Shown here one piece after another: positions 44,155-55,788 of a DNA stretch of 64,000 nt; the stretch's first letter is position 1, and every line of letters starts with the position of its first letter. This stretch comes from Oscheius onirici (Eukaryota > Nematoda > Chromadorea > Rhabditida > Rhabditidae), in the NCBI GenBank assembly GCA_932521025.1, contig OW051470.1, forward strand, positions 6,000,501 through 6,064,500. Reading direction: 5' to 3'. Under the pieces are notes generated by a model. That model searched no databases, was not told the DNA's origin, and saw only the letters and a program-made list of their open reading frames with translations. The position numbers and the translations under genes are program-made.

Positions 44155-45691
44155 ATGCTCAAGCTGTAAGTCATCTCATTTCTTCTCCAAAAAAACTCTC
44201 TTTAGCGTCGCAATCACTCTTGCTCTGATCTCGGCAATCTATTCCCAGTGTCAGAACTGTCAGAACTCTTATGGATCGACTGGATATGGTGAGTCGGGAT
44301 AAAATACAAAAGCACGAGCAGCCACTTGATCACAATGTCTTAACTCTTAGACACTTCATTTAACCGCCTGAAGAGGGATCTAACCATGCCGGGTCTGTTG
44401 CCCGATTATGTCGGTGACGAGAGTGTGGCGGCCTCGAGAGTAGAAGAGACTTGGCGTCTCAATGAGGTCTTCTTTCACTCTTATCCTCAACAACAGTACA
44501 TGGAAGTTGCACAGACTGTCAAAGAGGAGACTCCTTTGCACTTGTACTGGGACGATAAACGCATGGATGACACGATAGCTGCCGTCTTGGAAGCACTCTC
44601 GAAGAGTGACCCGTCGCTGCAAGGCGATCAGGTCACATTCGAATTCAATTAACTCTCTAACTGTTCACACTTTCTCGTAGCACGTAAGACGACTCCTCCA
44701 ATCCCAAACTGATCCTTTCCTCTTCAGGTCAATCACCATCTCAGTCTTCTTCGAACAATCAGCCCGGGTATCTGCCCGACTATCAGGGTGACAAATACAC
44801 CAACCAGAAGAGGATTCAAGAGACTCAAGAGCTGAATAGGCAGTTCTTTGACTCGATTGGAGGCTCTCCTCCAGCTCCGCCTCAGGTCCTGGCTCAGCAG
44901 GGTCAGAATGTCTGGCAACAAACTGCCTATGCTGCTGGACCTTATTCCTCAGGAGGCAGCAACAACCAGGGCTATGGGCAGATGAACCAGAGCCAACATG
45001 GACGACGACGACGTTTCGCCCGACACTTGTAAACGCATTCCGAAAACGAGTAATTCTAGAGAGTATCGCAGATTGCGAGACGTGTACATTCGAATAAAAC
45101 TGCCACCTTCCCTCTTCCTCTTAACATTTTTCGAATTGACAGAACATGGGGTTTCGTTACAGGTACCAACTATTACAATCCTTCTTCGGGATACAGCAAT
45201 CAGCAGTATGGAAACTTGCCCTGTTGTAGCACAACTTTGTCCAATTACAATTCCAACTACAACTCGAACAGTCGCTACTACAACCCCAGCAGTTCCTCCT
45301 ACAACAACGGCTACAATACTCAGTACAGCAATTCTTATGGTAATCAGTCTCCTACCCGCTTCTACAATGACCTGATAGGCACAAATCTCGGCTATCCCAG
45401 CTCCTATGGAACCAGTAGCTACAATTACAACAATCAGAACAACAGAATGTACGACACCACTGGATACGGTAAGAGCTTTAGGAAAATATCAAAATGGTGA
45501 AAACAGGTAACAGTCAGTACGGAACATCTGGTTGCTGCTCTTCTGTCAGTAGCTCCTGCTGTTACCAGTCTGGATCGTCTGGAAGTGTCTACTACGATCC
45601 TAACATGAGGACAAACACTTACTCGACCACCTCCAGCCCCTACACGTCCAGTTCGGGATACAGCAATTACAATCTCTATGGAAAGAAGTAA
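44155..45691 (+). CDS. Secreted Tyr/Asn/Ser/Gly-rich structural-type protein with duplicated motif
   Basis: Signal peptide MLKLVAITLALISAIYSQ, then a short Cys/Gln part. A possible furin site RLKR precedes the first motif copy, PGLLPDYVGDESVAASRVEE with TWRLNEVFFHS. A second copy follows, PGYLPDYQGDKYTNQKRIQE with TQELNRQFFDS, then a basic RRRRFARH segment. A long tail is almost entirely Tyr, Asn, Ser, Gly and Gln (for example SNYNSNYNSNSRYYNPSSSS), with paired Cys blocks (LPCCSTTLSN, GCCSSVSSSCCYQSG). It ends YNLYGKK-stop at 45691. About six exons; the join between the two motif copies lacks a convincing donor, so they could belong to two overlapping transcripts. Tyr-rich secreted proteins of nematodes are often cross-linked into cuticle or eggshell, which is inference. 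Confidence 0.65.
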
Positions 45692-45922
45692 AACACAGGC
45701 AGAAATCACGTATCGATACTCGCAATCTACTCTTGCTCAAGATAAAGTCGTATTCATGTACAGCTCCCTGTTCTGATTCATAGGCATCCTTCAAAGCGAC
45801 CAGCAAAAACAAATTTATCTAAATAACGATAATTACTTATTCCGAAAACACAAATATTACAGACAGCAGATGTACAGCACAACCTTTAAAGACGAAACAA
45901 TATTAAAAGGGACTTGCATGTA

Positions 45923-48117
45923 TTAGTCCCAAACGGATTGATCAAGAGACGTCTCGTTTTCATCTTTATCAGAGAGTGCGCCAGGAGGAGATGTATTAAT
46001 TTCTAGACTGGGATCTGATTCCAGGAAGATGTTTTCAGGGATGCAGCGGACGTTGTTGACCGGACGTTCGGCGAAGAACGAATCCATCGATTCGTCTTGA
46101 ACATCACTTTCAAATAGCGAGTCGTCCATGAATGCTGGAGGAGGAGCGACACGAGGCTGAAAAACCTGAAATAGATTGTAGAAGAAAAGAACAAAAAGAA
46201 CCAACTTCTTTCACTGGAGAATTGTTTAGCGATTCTTGATCGAAGGAAAGGTGGCTCTCACGGATGACGCAAGACTGCTTCTTCCCGGCAACCTGAGTGG
46301 CAGCTCGCAAGGGAACATCTCGTCGCTTCATCTTCTGCGGACTGGGCTCTTTCGCAGTTAATTCTTTCAGAGTCCGTTTGACAGCTTGACCGGATATCTT
46401 GGCACGACCAGTAAGCAGAGGCTCGTCATTATCGTTGAGATCGGTGGAAATGTCGGAGTAACGCAGCGAATGGACGACCTCCCTATGTTGATGTTTCTTA
46501 CGATCTTCCCGTTTTCTGATAGTTTCAGGCGAGAATGGAGCGAGTCCAGGTGCAGTTGGAACAGGATCTGTTATAACTAAAACGAAATTTTTTATAAAAT
46601 AAGATTAGACAAACCAATTTCATCGCTATCCTCCATCTTGACAAGAAATTCCTCGACCTCTTTCTTCTAAACAGATGTAACTTAGTCAACTTCGATTGAA
46701 AAATATACCGTTTTTGCCAAAGCCTCCTTCTCAACTTCCAGTTGTCGCTCGAGCCGTTGATATTCAGCGGTCAGCTCCGACTCAGAGGCTTGTAGTTCTT
46801 CTTCCAGCTGGTCTAAAGACTTTCCAGGCTGACTCTGCAGGAGCATGCGTTTGAACTTGTCTCTTTTTGGGAGAAGGCTTTTCAGCAAGAATTCAGCCTG
46901 GAATGTTTCATCTTGCACCTTCTGCATCTCGTCCTGGACGACCTTCTGAACATATGTCTTGGGAACATTAAGAAATCAAAGCTACATTATTATTCGTCGA
47001 GGCGTTCTCAATAGCCTCTATCTCCTCTCTGTGAGTCCTCTCCAGACTGCGAAGCGCGTTTGCCAGGTCGTTTAAAACAGGCGAGATCTCCAAATCTTGT
47101 TGTCGTAGATCAACAATTTCCGAGTCGATGGTAGCCAGATCTTCCGCGCACTTTTCGAAACAGGCCTCGTCAGGAATGCTTTCGTATAGAGCACTGAGCT
47201 CAGCCTTTAGTTTCATTAATAGATCGCCCGATTCGATTTGAGCTTCCTTAAATTGACGATTGGAATAGAGAAAACCACGTTGCTAACCTTGCAGCTGGTG
47301 ATGAGTTCCCCAGTCTCTTCTTCTATACGACTCATAACTTCTATTTCTTTCTTCAGAGAGGCCATCTGGCCGGACAACGTCTCATCTTCAGCAATGATCG
47401 TGTTTCTAGCTTCTTCGGTAGAGGCGATTTCGTTCTTGGCGACGTCATTCGCATAGGTATCCTTCTCAAAGACTGCAGCCAGCTTACCGAGGAGAGCAGA
47501 ATGTAGCTCTTGTTGGCGTTGGAGATGCGAAACTCTGGGGATAGTATCGAGGTGTCCGAGAGCCGTAGTTCTGATAGTCGAACTACAATGTTCCTTCGCC
47601 AGGGACAATTTTTGCATTCGCTCTTCGATGGCAGCTATTTTACTTGCGATGTAGTTCGAGTAGCTGGACGTGTTATCAAAGGCTACTTCGTCTAAAATTT
47701 TGTTGACAAATTTGTAAAATGAATGGCTAACTTGACAAAGCCATGCGAGCGACTGCCTCTTCCTTGTCCCTTACGTTTTTGACGTCCTTTTCGGCAGCAG
47801 AAAGCCAAAAAAATTAAAGTTATCAGGTTAGAAATAAATACTAACTGTTCTTCAGCGTTGGCCAATTCTTTATACAGTTGACGATTTAGCTGTTCTGTGG
47901 TCCGTAGCTCGAGCTTTCTCATTTTCGCGCTTGTCAGCTTCTGTAGAAGCTCTTTCTCTTCCATTTTTGGCTGCTGGGCGACTCTGAACAATTGTTTTAA
48001 TAGAAACCAGCCGACTTCGTCGTCTGACGACGTCGTACCCCATTTCGTACCCCTACAACAGTAATACAGCTTTCCAAGTTCAAAACATAATTGTTGCCTA
48101 AATTCTCGACAGGACAT
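45923..48117 (-). CDS. Long coiled-coil protein with SP-rich C-terminus
   Basis: Not assigned to a family. The start is tentative (MSCREFRQQLCFELGKLYYC at 48117). Coiled-coil exons follow: EEKELLQKLTSAKMRKLELR, QRQQELHSALLGKLAAVFEK, EDETLSGQMASLKKEIEVMS, KLKAELSALYESIPDEACFE, DLATIDSEIVDLRQQDLEIS, LDQLEEELQASESELTAEYQ and RLERQLEVEKEALAKTV. A non-coiled tail has Ser-Pro sites (PFSPETIRKREDRKKHQHRE; EPSPQKMKRRDVPLR; SLNNSPVKE) and a final acidic block ending DQSVWD-stop at 45923. About 600 residues in about ten exons. The Cdk-type SP sites with a long coiled coil are common in spindle, kinetochore or centrosome proteins; that role is inference. Confidence 0.65.
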
Positions 48118-48590
48118 AACTTGTTACCTGCGGATTTAGAGCGCCAAACTATAGAGAGACTTGAAAACAATGAAAAGAGGATTATTTCAAAAAATGGATG
48201 TGATAAAGCCGGATTCCTCGTAAAATTTCGATAAAACAATTGCCCTCAGATTCGCATTTTGACAGCGCAGAGAAGTTGAAATGTTCGAAATACACTTCGG
48301 GCGACCTTAGCGTTTTAAGGATGTGAAAAAGGTAAGAAAGAATGGGAAAAACAGTTATGGGGGGTCATGACAATTTGTCTAAAAATGTTGCTGGGTACTG
48401 TAACAGTTGATGCGACGAGATTGGCGCGAAAAATGAAATAAGCAGCGGTTCAAGGAATTTTCTCCAAGGCAACACATGTTCCTCATAATTTTCTTTTCAT
48501 TTTATGTACATCTTTACAAAGTTTGATCAAAGTAGGTGGAAGTTAGTTTATTTACATCGTCGAATTCGTTGTTCGACTCCTGGTCCTCCG

Positions 48591-50062
48591 TCACGGCACT
48601 CTCCTCGCAATCCTTGTTCGTAGCAGCGTCAGCTCCTTCAGCTCGATCAATCTCGGCCGCATCTCTCTCTCCAAAACCATTCCTCCCGCCTTGTCTTCCC
48701 AGTGTTCATTCGCCGCCAGTCCCGGCTTTGACCATTCGTAAGGATCCGTCATCTTGACTCCTTTCGGTAGATCCTTCTTCAGCTTGTCCATGAAGGCCAT
48801 GTAGGGAGGCGTATCCGTGTAGGTCATCTGCTTCAGCTTCTTGGCAATATCGAGGAACGAGGGAGGACAGCCCTGACACAGCTGCTCCTCCGGAGTCTGC
48901 GCTTTGAGCCATTCGCATTCCTTGCGAGCTTTTCCCTTCCATGGTAGCGTTCCCGTGATACATTCGATCAAGCTGTACAGAACGCCGTAGAGGTCATCAT
49001 GACGCCCTGCCTCTTTGGCTCGATGGATGTTGCTGGAGCAGTAGCGACTTGTTCCTCTGAACATGACTTTGCCGCGGGCCGGACGAAGAGTCTTCTTTCC
49101 CGTCTTTCCATCCTCGATCAGAATCTACCTGGCCAGTCCTACGTCGAAGATGTAGGCCACCTGAAAATAAACGCCATACATAGTTTTTGTCATGCTGTCA
49201 GAGAGATTCTTTGCGACGGTAAAGTAAGTAATGTAATCGACATCCAATCCATTATATTGTAAGAGTCCAAGATTAGGTTGTCTCGACTCCTGAGAAAAAG
49301 CCATCCGAAATAGTTATGACAACAAATGTTTCAGAGCTAACTTCTATCAAGGGCTGTAAGACGCGACAAGGAGAAGACTCAAGACCAGACCTACCACCTA
49401 CAACTGGACGACTCGCCTGAGTTCTAGCTAGAATGACGGGTGTAATAAAGTGAAGTTACTTCATAGATCTAGACGTTTCTTACATTTTTATCTTCTCAAT
49501 TTTTGTACACTCTCAGTACTACAATTTGTTCTAACCCTGCAAACTATTGACCACTGGATGTTCTCATTCGAAAGTGAAAAAGAAACCTACCAGAGGGTTA
49601 CGAAATCCCATGGCCATATTTTGACTTTTGCAATCTCTGTGAACAAAACCACTGGCGTGAATGTCCTGGAAGCCCTTTATGAGCCGACTCTCAGAACACT
49701 CGGAGCCGCCATCTTTCTTCCGGGCAGTCTTCTTCTGATCTCGAAGGGCTCTCATCCAAGCAGCCTCATCACGATGAAGGTGTAGTTGGGACGTGTTCCA
49801 CTGGCTAACACTTTGGGCACATGACGCGACCGCTGGAGCTTGTTCATGACGTATATTTCCATCCGAAGAATTTCGTCTTCCTTTCTTTTCATCCTCGGCT
49901 CGACCTTCATGGCAGCGCGTCCCATCAATTTGCCGTCTTTGTCAGTAGCAGTTACCAGAAAGACCTGTCTACAGGCTCCTTCGCCCAGCTTCTTCTTTAT
50001 TTGGTAGTTGAACACCTTGTCGCCGACCTTCAGATTGACTGCGCCGACGGGACCACTCAGTT
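48591..50062 (-). pseudogene. Casein kinase 1 (TTBL-type) kinase, disabled
   Basis: Clear CK1-family kinase: YQIKKKLGEGACRQVFLVTA (nucleotide loop), GRAAMKVEP (the VAIK Lys), VPKVLASGTRPNYTFIVMRL, LIKGFQDIHASGFVHRDCKS with the HRD catalytic loop, AYIFDVGLARQ-like block (DVG for DFG), FRGTSRYCSSNIHRAKEAGR-HDD, LYGVLYSLIECITGTLPWKG, and a C-lobe to PYEWSKPG. Disablements: an in-frame TGA right after MRLLG (about 49757); a frameshift between VLRVG and LIKGF (about 49695); a TAG where family members have Gln after GLAR (about 49118); and a late frame switch near 48660 that strands an acidic tail. Short introns could hide one or two of these but not all. CK1 genes are greatly expanded in nematodes, so a decaying copy is unsurprising. 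Confidence 0.65.
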
Positions 50063-50905
50063 CTAGAAGCAGAAACTACGGGAATTAGAGGGGTACATAC
50101 CTACTGTGAAGAGAAGATTCAGTTACTGTAGTTTCATTGCTCACAAATTTCCGAAGCAATTATATAGTTTTTTTTTGTAACTTTTGTGGAAACTTTTAAA
50201 AGTTTTGTTTACAAAATAGAAAAATAACCTTTCCTACTCTCGGCGACCTAAACAAAAAATGTGGTTATAATCTTTGGTGGTGATGAAGATCAGTTGCCAA
50301 TGAAGATGGTGGTGATGAAGATCGCTCTTGTCGGTACACTGTTGACATTCCACTTGTTGGCTCTCACATGCAACAAGTTACTGTTTTGTACTCTCAGCGT
50401 TGCTGAGAAGTATTGTTTTTGTTTCAACTGCTCAAACTTTTGCGACATTAACTCGATGGAAGTGGGGTCTAGAACTATAAAGAAAAAACTTGTTCGGAAA
50501 CACGGGGCTTCCTCCGGGCTAACACCTCCAACTCCAAGTTGGCCTGACAAGCTTCCCTTGTAAGACAGTGCTTCAGTGAGATTAGTCATCAAGTGGTGCT
50601 TGGTTCGAAAAGTTTTTTCAGAAACTGCATGCTTTTCTAAACATTCCCGTTGAACGGTTTAACTTTCGATTCAAGATCCATAGCCCTGATATCACCTACT
50701 GCGCCTCGATTGTTCCGCCAATTTACCCGTCTCTTTCTTTGTTTTGAGCTCCCGTTGCGTGAATCATTGTTTGAAATGACAAGGTTCTCCCAGTGACAGA
50801 TACCATCTTCGAGAAACCAGTTTTCTCGGCGAGAATAAAGCCCAATTGTAACACAAACATCGGCAGTCACTTCCGTCGTATTTCTTACCTTGTTAGACTT
50901 TTAAG

Positions 50906-51524
50906 ATGACTGACCAACATCTCTGTTTTCTCGTCTTCTCGGTATTCGCTATATCTGAGGCCCTGTTCACGCAGTCGGCTGGAGTCAAAGGAACCCTGAT
51001 GTGTGGAGACCGGCCTCTAATCAATGCCAAAATCAAGCTGTATGATGACGATTCAGGTGCGCCATAACGTTTGAAAAGTTCAAGCAAACAAATAGTTTTG
51101 ACTGCTCATTGACCGTCGATTTCAGGACCCGATCTTGACGATTTGATGGCAGAGGGAACAACTGACTCTCTTGGTCAATTCCTCTTATTCGGACACACGA
51201 GTGAAGTTATGACCATTGACCCTAAGGGACCATGAAAAAGTTTCATTTCAAACAGCATTGTTTCAGATTAACATCTATCACGATTGTGACGACGCAATTA
51301 CTGTGAGTTCTATATTTTTCACATTATAAAGCAATTCAGCCCTGTCAACGTAAGGTATCGTTCTTCATTCCAAAGAAGTTTGTTTCGTCCGGTGAGAATC
51401 CAAAAGAGTTTTTCAATATTGGCGTGGTCAGTCGTTGCCAAACTCTCTAGATCGTCTATTCTTCCAGATCAACATGCAGATCGAATTCAAGTCCGAAGAA
51501 CGCGATTGTCTCCATCGATTGTAA
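50906..51524 (+). CDS. Transthyretin-like (TTL/TTR) secreted protein
   Basis: Nematode-specific secreted family with a transthyretin-like beta-sandwich; a few members act in cell-corpse recognition or peptide signalling. The start at 50906 gives a signal-like MTDQHLCFLVFSVFAISEAL. The hallmark order follows: GVKGTLMCGDRPLINAKIKL, DDLMAEGTTDSLGQFLLFGH, SEVMTIDP, INIYHDCDD, CQRKVSFFIPKKFVSSGENP, FNIGVINMQIEFKSEERDCL, with paired Cys at IYHDC and at the end. The stop is at 51524, about 145 residues. The junction between TIDP and INIYHDC shows CCTAAGGGACC instead of a GT donor, so this intron is non-canonical or the gene is damaged there. Confidence 0.85.
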
Positions 51525-51557
51525 CTAAAAAATTTGAACCGTTTATAACATTAGAGG

Positions 51558-53308
51558 TTAAGCACGAGCAAATAACAAGTTCTGTACGAAATCGACGATT
51601 TTCTTTTGAATCTCTTGAGTTCCAGCAGAAGAAACGGACGAACCCACATCCACGCATATAGAGATTTCGGCAACATGACGACAAACCTATAGAGAATAGT
51701 GATGGAAGAAAAGTTGTACCAACCTGTTGAAAGGGACAGTCGTTATTGGTATTACAATGTTGATTTCGTCTGGGGTCGGAGAACTTCGGAGCACGACAAC
51801 GGAACATTTTTGTAGCTCCGTTGCTCACATTTACACATTTATCTCCGCCTGAACATTCGTAGTCAAAGAAACAGTCGACGTCGCCCAAAGTAGCGAGAAC
51901 GGACGCTTTGCACACAAAAGGCTCTCCTTTAACATTCTCCTCACACCTCTGAAAGTCTTCTGTTCTTTCAAAAAGTTTTAAACCTGGCCATGGACACAGT
52001 CCGAATTGTAAATACAAGTTCTGTTAGGCTTTGCCACGTCGTACTGACAGATGGTCACGTTGCGATCGACTAGATGAACAAATCCAGTGCAGGCTTCTCC
52101 CATTCGACACTGAAGAGAATACTACTCGAGTTCTTACTCAAATTTACCTGATAGTCGAATTCACAGGGAAGAGCAGCTGGATCAATGATCGTATGGCGAG
52201 GAACGTCCATCGGTTTCCGAATGACATCGTAGGTTGGAATTATGGTCGAGTTAGCCTCTATAATCGTCAGTTTTTTGAAGTTACAAAGATGGAAGTTATA
52301 AACTTCTGTGAACAAATTGTCTCAAACTGTATCCAGTCAAAAGCAACAAAGGATGGACAGAGAACTATTGACCGACAGGGGACTTGACACCTAACACACC
52401 TAGGACGATATGTTCCGGATCGCGATTGAACTGAGCCTCCTCGAAAGCTGCTACTGATTCTTTAGCTGGCGGACTCTCATCGTAAGTCTTTCCCAGACCA
52501 ACTGAACCAACTTCTGGACCGGGAGTAGTCACTTCTCCGCCAACCACCAGCCCTCCTCCAATAAGCATACAGATCAGACGACCTTCTCCAACACTATAGA
52601 CACATTTTTCTCCGCTCGGACAATCCATGGCCGTTTCACACGAATACTGGTTTGCTGGGACCACGTTGTTGCCGGAGACCACCTGATAATTCTTGTTGTA
52701 AAGCGTGTATGAGTTTCTTACGAGACAAGAGAGAATTCCGTTGCGGGAAACACATTGTAGATCTGGATCGCAGTCAGAATCGCGTCGACAGGAACCGCCA
52801 AGAGCTGAAATTGTATTTTCCATATAAAAGTAGTTTTCTACGTGAGAGTGGAGTGACAACATTTCCAGTAGCCATCTGACATCTTCTGGATCCACTGAGT
52901 TGTTTGGTGCAAGCTCCACCTGGTCCGCAATCCTTGTCGGAAACACAAACTGCGTCTGAATAAGGTTTCCTTAGGAACGCTTCACAAAACAAACGAGCCT
53001 TGAGCTTTCTTCAGACAATGTCGTTCTCCTGTCTGGGAGACAACACAGGCTTCGAAAGATTGACAGTCCGAGTCGAAGAAACATCTACTGGTCGGATAGG
53101 CGTCCAATTGAGTCGGCGACTGAATTTATGCAAGAAAAGGAAATAAACTTACCAATGCAGAAGACTCTTCCAGAGTTTGTCGAGTACATCGTTTTATTCT
53201 TCCAGTAGAAAAGAGACATCTCTCTTCTGGATGACAGTCGTAGTCACTGAGACAGACTTGGGATAAAGCAAGAGACAGGGAGCACACAACTATCACAGCA
53301 AGTCGCAT
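51558..53308 (-). CDS. Secreted Cys-module (EB-like) protein
   Basis: Starts at 53308 with signal peptide MRLAVIVVCSLSLALSQ and then at least six repeats of a module C-x-x-D-x-D-C-x(4)-C: VCLSDYDCHPEERCLFSTGR, a second with FFDSDCQSFEACVV, AVCVSDKDCGPGGACTKQLS, SCRRDSDCDPDLQCVSRNGI, YSCETAMDCPSGEKCVYSVG, and DCFFDYECSGGDKCVNVSNG with HCNTNNDCPFQ. These resemble EB/Lustrin-type modules of nematode secreted proteins. The C-terminal exon (SAGTQEIQKKIVDFVQNLLF) ends with a stop at 51558, only 34 bp from the end of the converging transthyretin-like gene. About 480 residues, many 40-50 bp introns. Role unknown; extracellular matrix or receptor-ectodomain binding is plausible. Confidence 0.75.
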
Positions 53309-53764
53309 CTGGGAAGAGTGAGAGGAGAGCTGACGTGAAGAACTAAATAGAGAAGTCGAGTGTTTGAGGTGTGAAGACTCTGTGAGTAATGTTTGTACAA
53401 CTGAGAAGGACCAAGGCAACCGGGCTGTCCGATTTACATGCGAAAGAGAGACAGACCCGCCTATAGTCATGATCCGTGACGTCCAGCAGGATCTTGTGAA
53501 TCAGCTCGCATTTGTACAGATGTTTGGAGACGATGAGGGAATATTTCTATTGTTTCTCTTTAATCGACTGAAGTTAGACAACAATATGTGCAGCTCCAAT
53601 GCTTCGAATATTACTACAATCCCTGCTACTTTGTGGCTTGCGAAGAACTTCATTCAACAGAGGAGTTTTCATGCTACCTAACTTTCAAAATCCATCTTAT
53701 ACTTGAACCTGTCAGGTTTAAACATAACTGACAATAACAATCAGTAACTAGAAGAAGAAAAAGT

Positions 53765-55620
53765 TTATTGTTTGTCAGGAATGGTATTGAGATTGTTCAG
53801 CAGCGTGTAGTACGAAGTCTCATTTCGAAAGAGCTCCTCCAGATCGAAGAGAATGTTCTCCATACAGTCAGCTGCAGAAATTCCGAGATATTGGCTAACA
53901 CAATCGAAGACCTGGGCCCCCAATTGTGTATCAGAGACTTTGACAGAGACGCTGGGCAAGAGCTGGCCGATGAGAAGACACGTCGCTTGACGCAACCTGA
54001 AATTAATCTATGGGAAAGGCTCATTTGGAGCAACTGCTTTATTGTAATCGGCTCTGCTCGTAAAGTCAAAGCGGACAGCTGTCGGAAATACGATGCGCAA
54101 GCAACAGATTGACCCCATCTCTGTGTTAAACTCTTACCTTTGAGCCGTCTCCGTCTCAATCGTATCGACCGACTCTAACAGCTGTCCAATAGTGCTGATC
54201 AGTTGTCTGCTAACATCTTCTGCTTTAATCTCCGTCTTCTCTTCGAAGGAGACTTTAGCAGATCCCTGAACGTTATGGATACGGAATCTAATTAGCAGGG
54301 ATTTGGCAAATGGAAGCAGGTGCGACCAGCCGACGCCTAATCCCCAAGTCGCTTTCGAGCAACTATTTATGGCCACGTTGAAGAACAGGTGGAATGGGGC
54401 ATCTGGAGGGACAGTTTTTGTGTCAGAGGATATGAGAGATGGCAGTTGGTCGAGTTGTGTAAAGCGGCGAGTCCACATGGCAGACCGCGGCTCCAGCAGA
54501 CCGCGGCCCTCAATAAACTGGGAAGACTGTCTTTTTACGTAGTCATGGAGATGAAAGCGGATCCCTGCCACGCGAGTCGCCACTTGACTAATGGCCGCAA
54601 AATGTGCGGAAATGAGAGGGCGACATGTTGGAATTTCGGGAGACATTTGTTAATCGAAAAAATGACGACGGACTGTGAATGAGCTCGTCTCTCGACGCTC
54701 AGAAATTCCAATTAGCGTGCCCATTTGGTTATCCCTTTGGGCGTTAAAGAAAGAGACATTGGCAATCTCGAGCAAAAGTCCTATAATTAAAGAATTGCTG
54801 GCTGCACGAACACGAAGCCAACTTCGATTTGGGGAAGAGAGCGAGAAAAAACTTGACCAAATTGGATCAATTTGAACTCTATTGAACACTTAAAAGCCCT
54901 AGGAAATGCTCGTCGTCTCTCACCTGGTCTACTATCGTAACAGCTCTGTTCCACTCTTCATCTGTTCGTGTCTGAAACCAGTAAAATTGCAATTACGTCG
55001 CCACTCATCGACCCTGCAGGATGTCTCTCTCTCTCTCTTATCAGCCGAGTTACCATGGCGACAGATCTGGTCGCTTCGGACGAGCGACATTACGCTTGAC
55101 ACCTGTTATCCCCAGCAGACGCTATTTCATAGAATCCTGGACAAGTCAGTACGCGACAACACAGAGAGGCTGGCCGGGCTGCCAGCCTAAGCGAACCTTG
55201 GCCCAGCTTACTACGTCTAAGACTGTGGCAAAGCATTCACTTAACTGGCGGTCCGAAATGCTGACTGACCTCTTTAAGTATAGTCTGGAGATGGAAGTCG
55301 AGTTGCGGGGCCGGCTGTCCTGCTGCCAACTGGAGAAGACAGTCGGCTAGACCGCGAAGAGAAGTCGGAGAGGAAGCGAGAAGTGACTGACGGAAACGGA
55401 CGACGGATGGCTGGAGCTGAGAGAGAAGAGACTGCCCGAGGCAACGGGGGGAGCTGGCCACGCCTCCACAATCGATGGCTCCCCACCCCAGAGCAGTGGT
55501 CAGCAGCAGGGATGAGTCCAGTTGTTTTCTGGAGGACACGCCCCCTAACAGAGGGTCAGATTTTGGGGAGGAGCTCAAGACCAAAAGGGCGCCTTCAGAA
55601 GAATATTTAAGGGCTTAGTA
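53765..55620 (-). CDS. Uncharacterised helical protein (5' end uncertain)
   Basis: The 3' part is well supported: IKAEDVSRQLISTIGQLLES, VDTIETETAQ spliced in phase across a long intron to LRQATCLLIGQLLPSVSVKV, then LGAQVFDCVSQYLGISAADC and NILFDLEELFRNETSYYTLL, stop at 53765. An upstream open exon reads SSDTKTVPPDAPFHLFFNVA and SLLIRFRIHNVQGSAKVSFE. Farther up, LGQSLLSQLQPSVVRFRQSL and SLRGLADCLLQLAAGQPAPQ could be an earlier exon. Repeated Leu-rich helices look like a HEAT/ARM-type fold. No family is recognised and the linkage of the 55.2-55.6 kb exon to the rest is uncertain. Confidence 0.4.
55049..55062. promoter_or_regulatory. X-box-like (RFX/DAF-19) site
   Basis: GTTACCATGGCGAC is a near-palindromic match to the RFX X-box (GTTRCCATGGYAAC) with one mismatch in the right half. 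In nematodes X-boxes lie upstream of ciliary genes. Here it lies about 400 bp upstream of the best-supported ATG-containing exon (54646) of the minus-strand gene. Confidence 0.35.
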
Positions 55621-55788
55621 GTCAAACATAAACAGAGAGTTTCCCTTAATAGAGGGGCTTTTCAAATGAGTCATTGATACTAGTTTTAGGAGATTGGGGA
55701 ATTCAAAAAGCGACTGTTTCATACGACTTTACAGCCATAGAGAGTGGACATCGGAACGAGGCAGTTTCCAGTCGTTTCGACCCTTTAT

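Noticed and set aside
50261-50748. Possible small secreted protein (MKIALVGTLLTFHLLALTC start) plus an exon at 50632
   Set aside because: The two parts do not join in the same phase and the region overlaps simple GATGAAGATG repeats; not strong enough to list.
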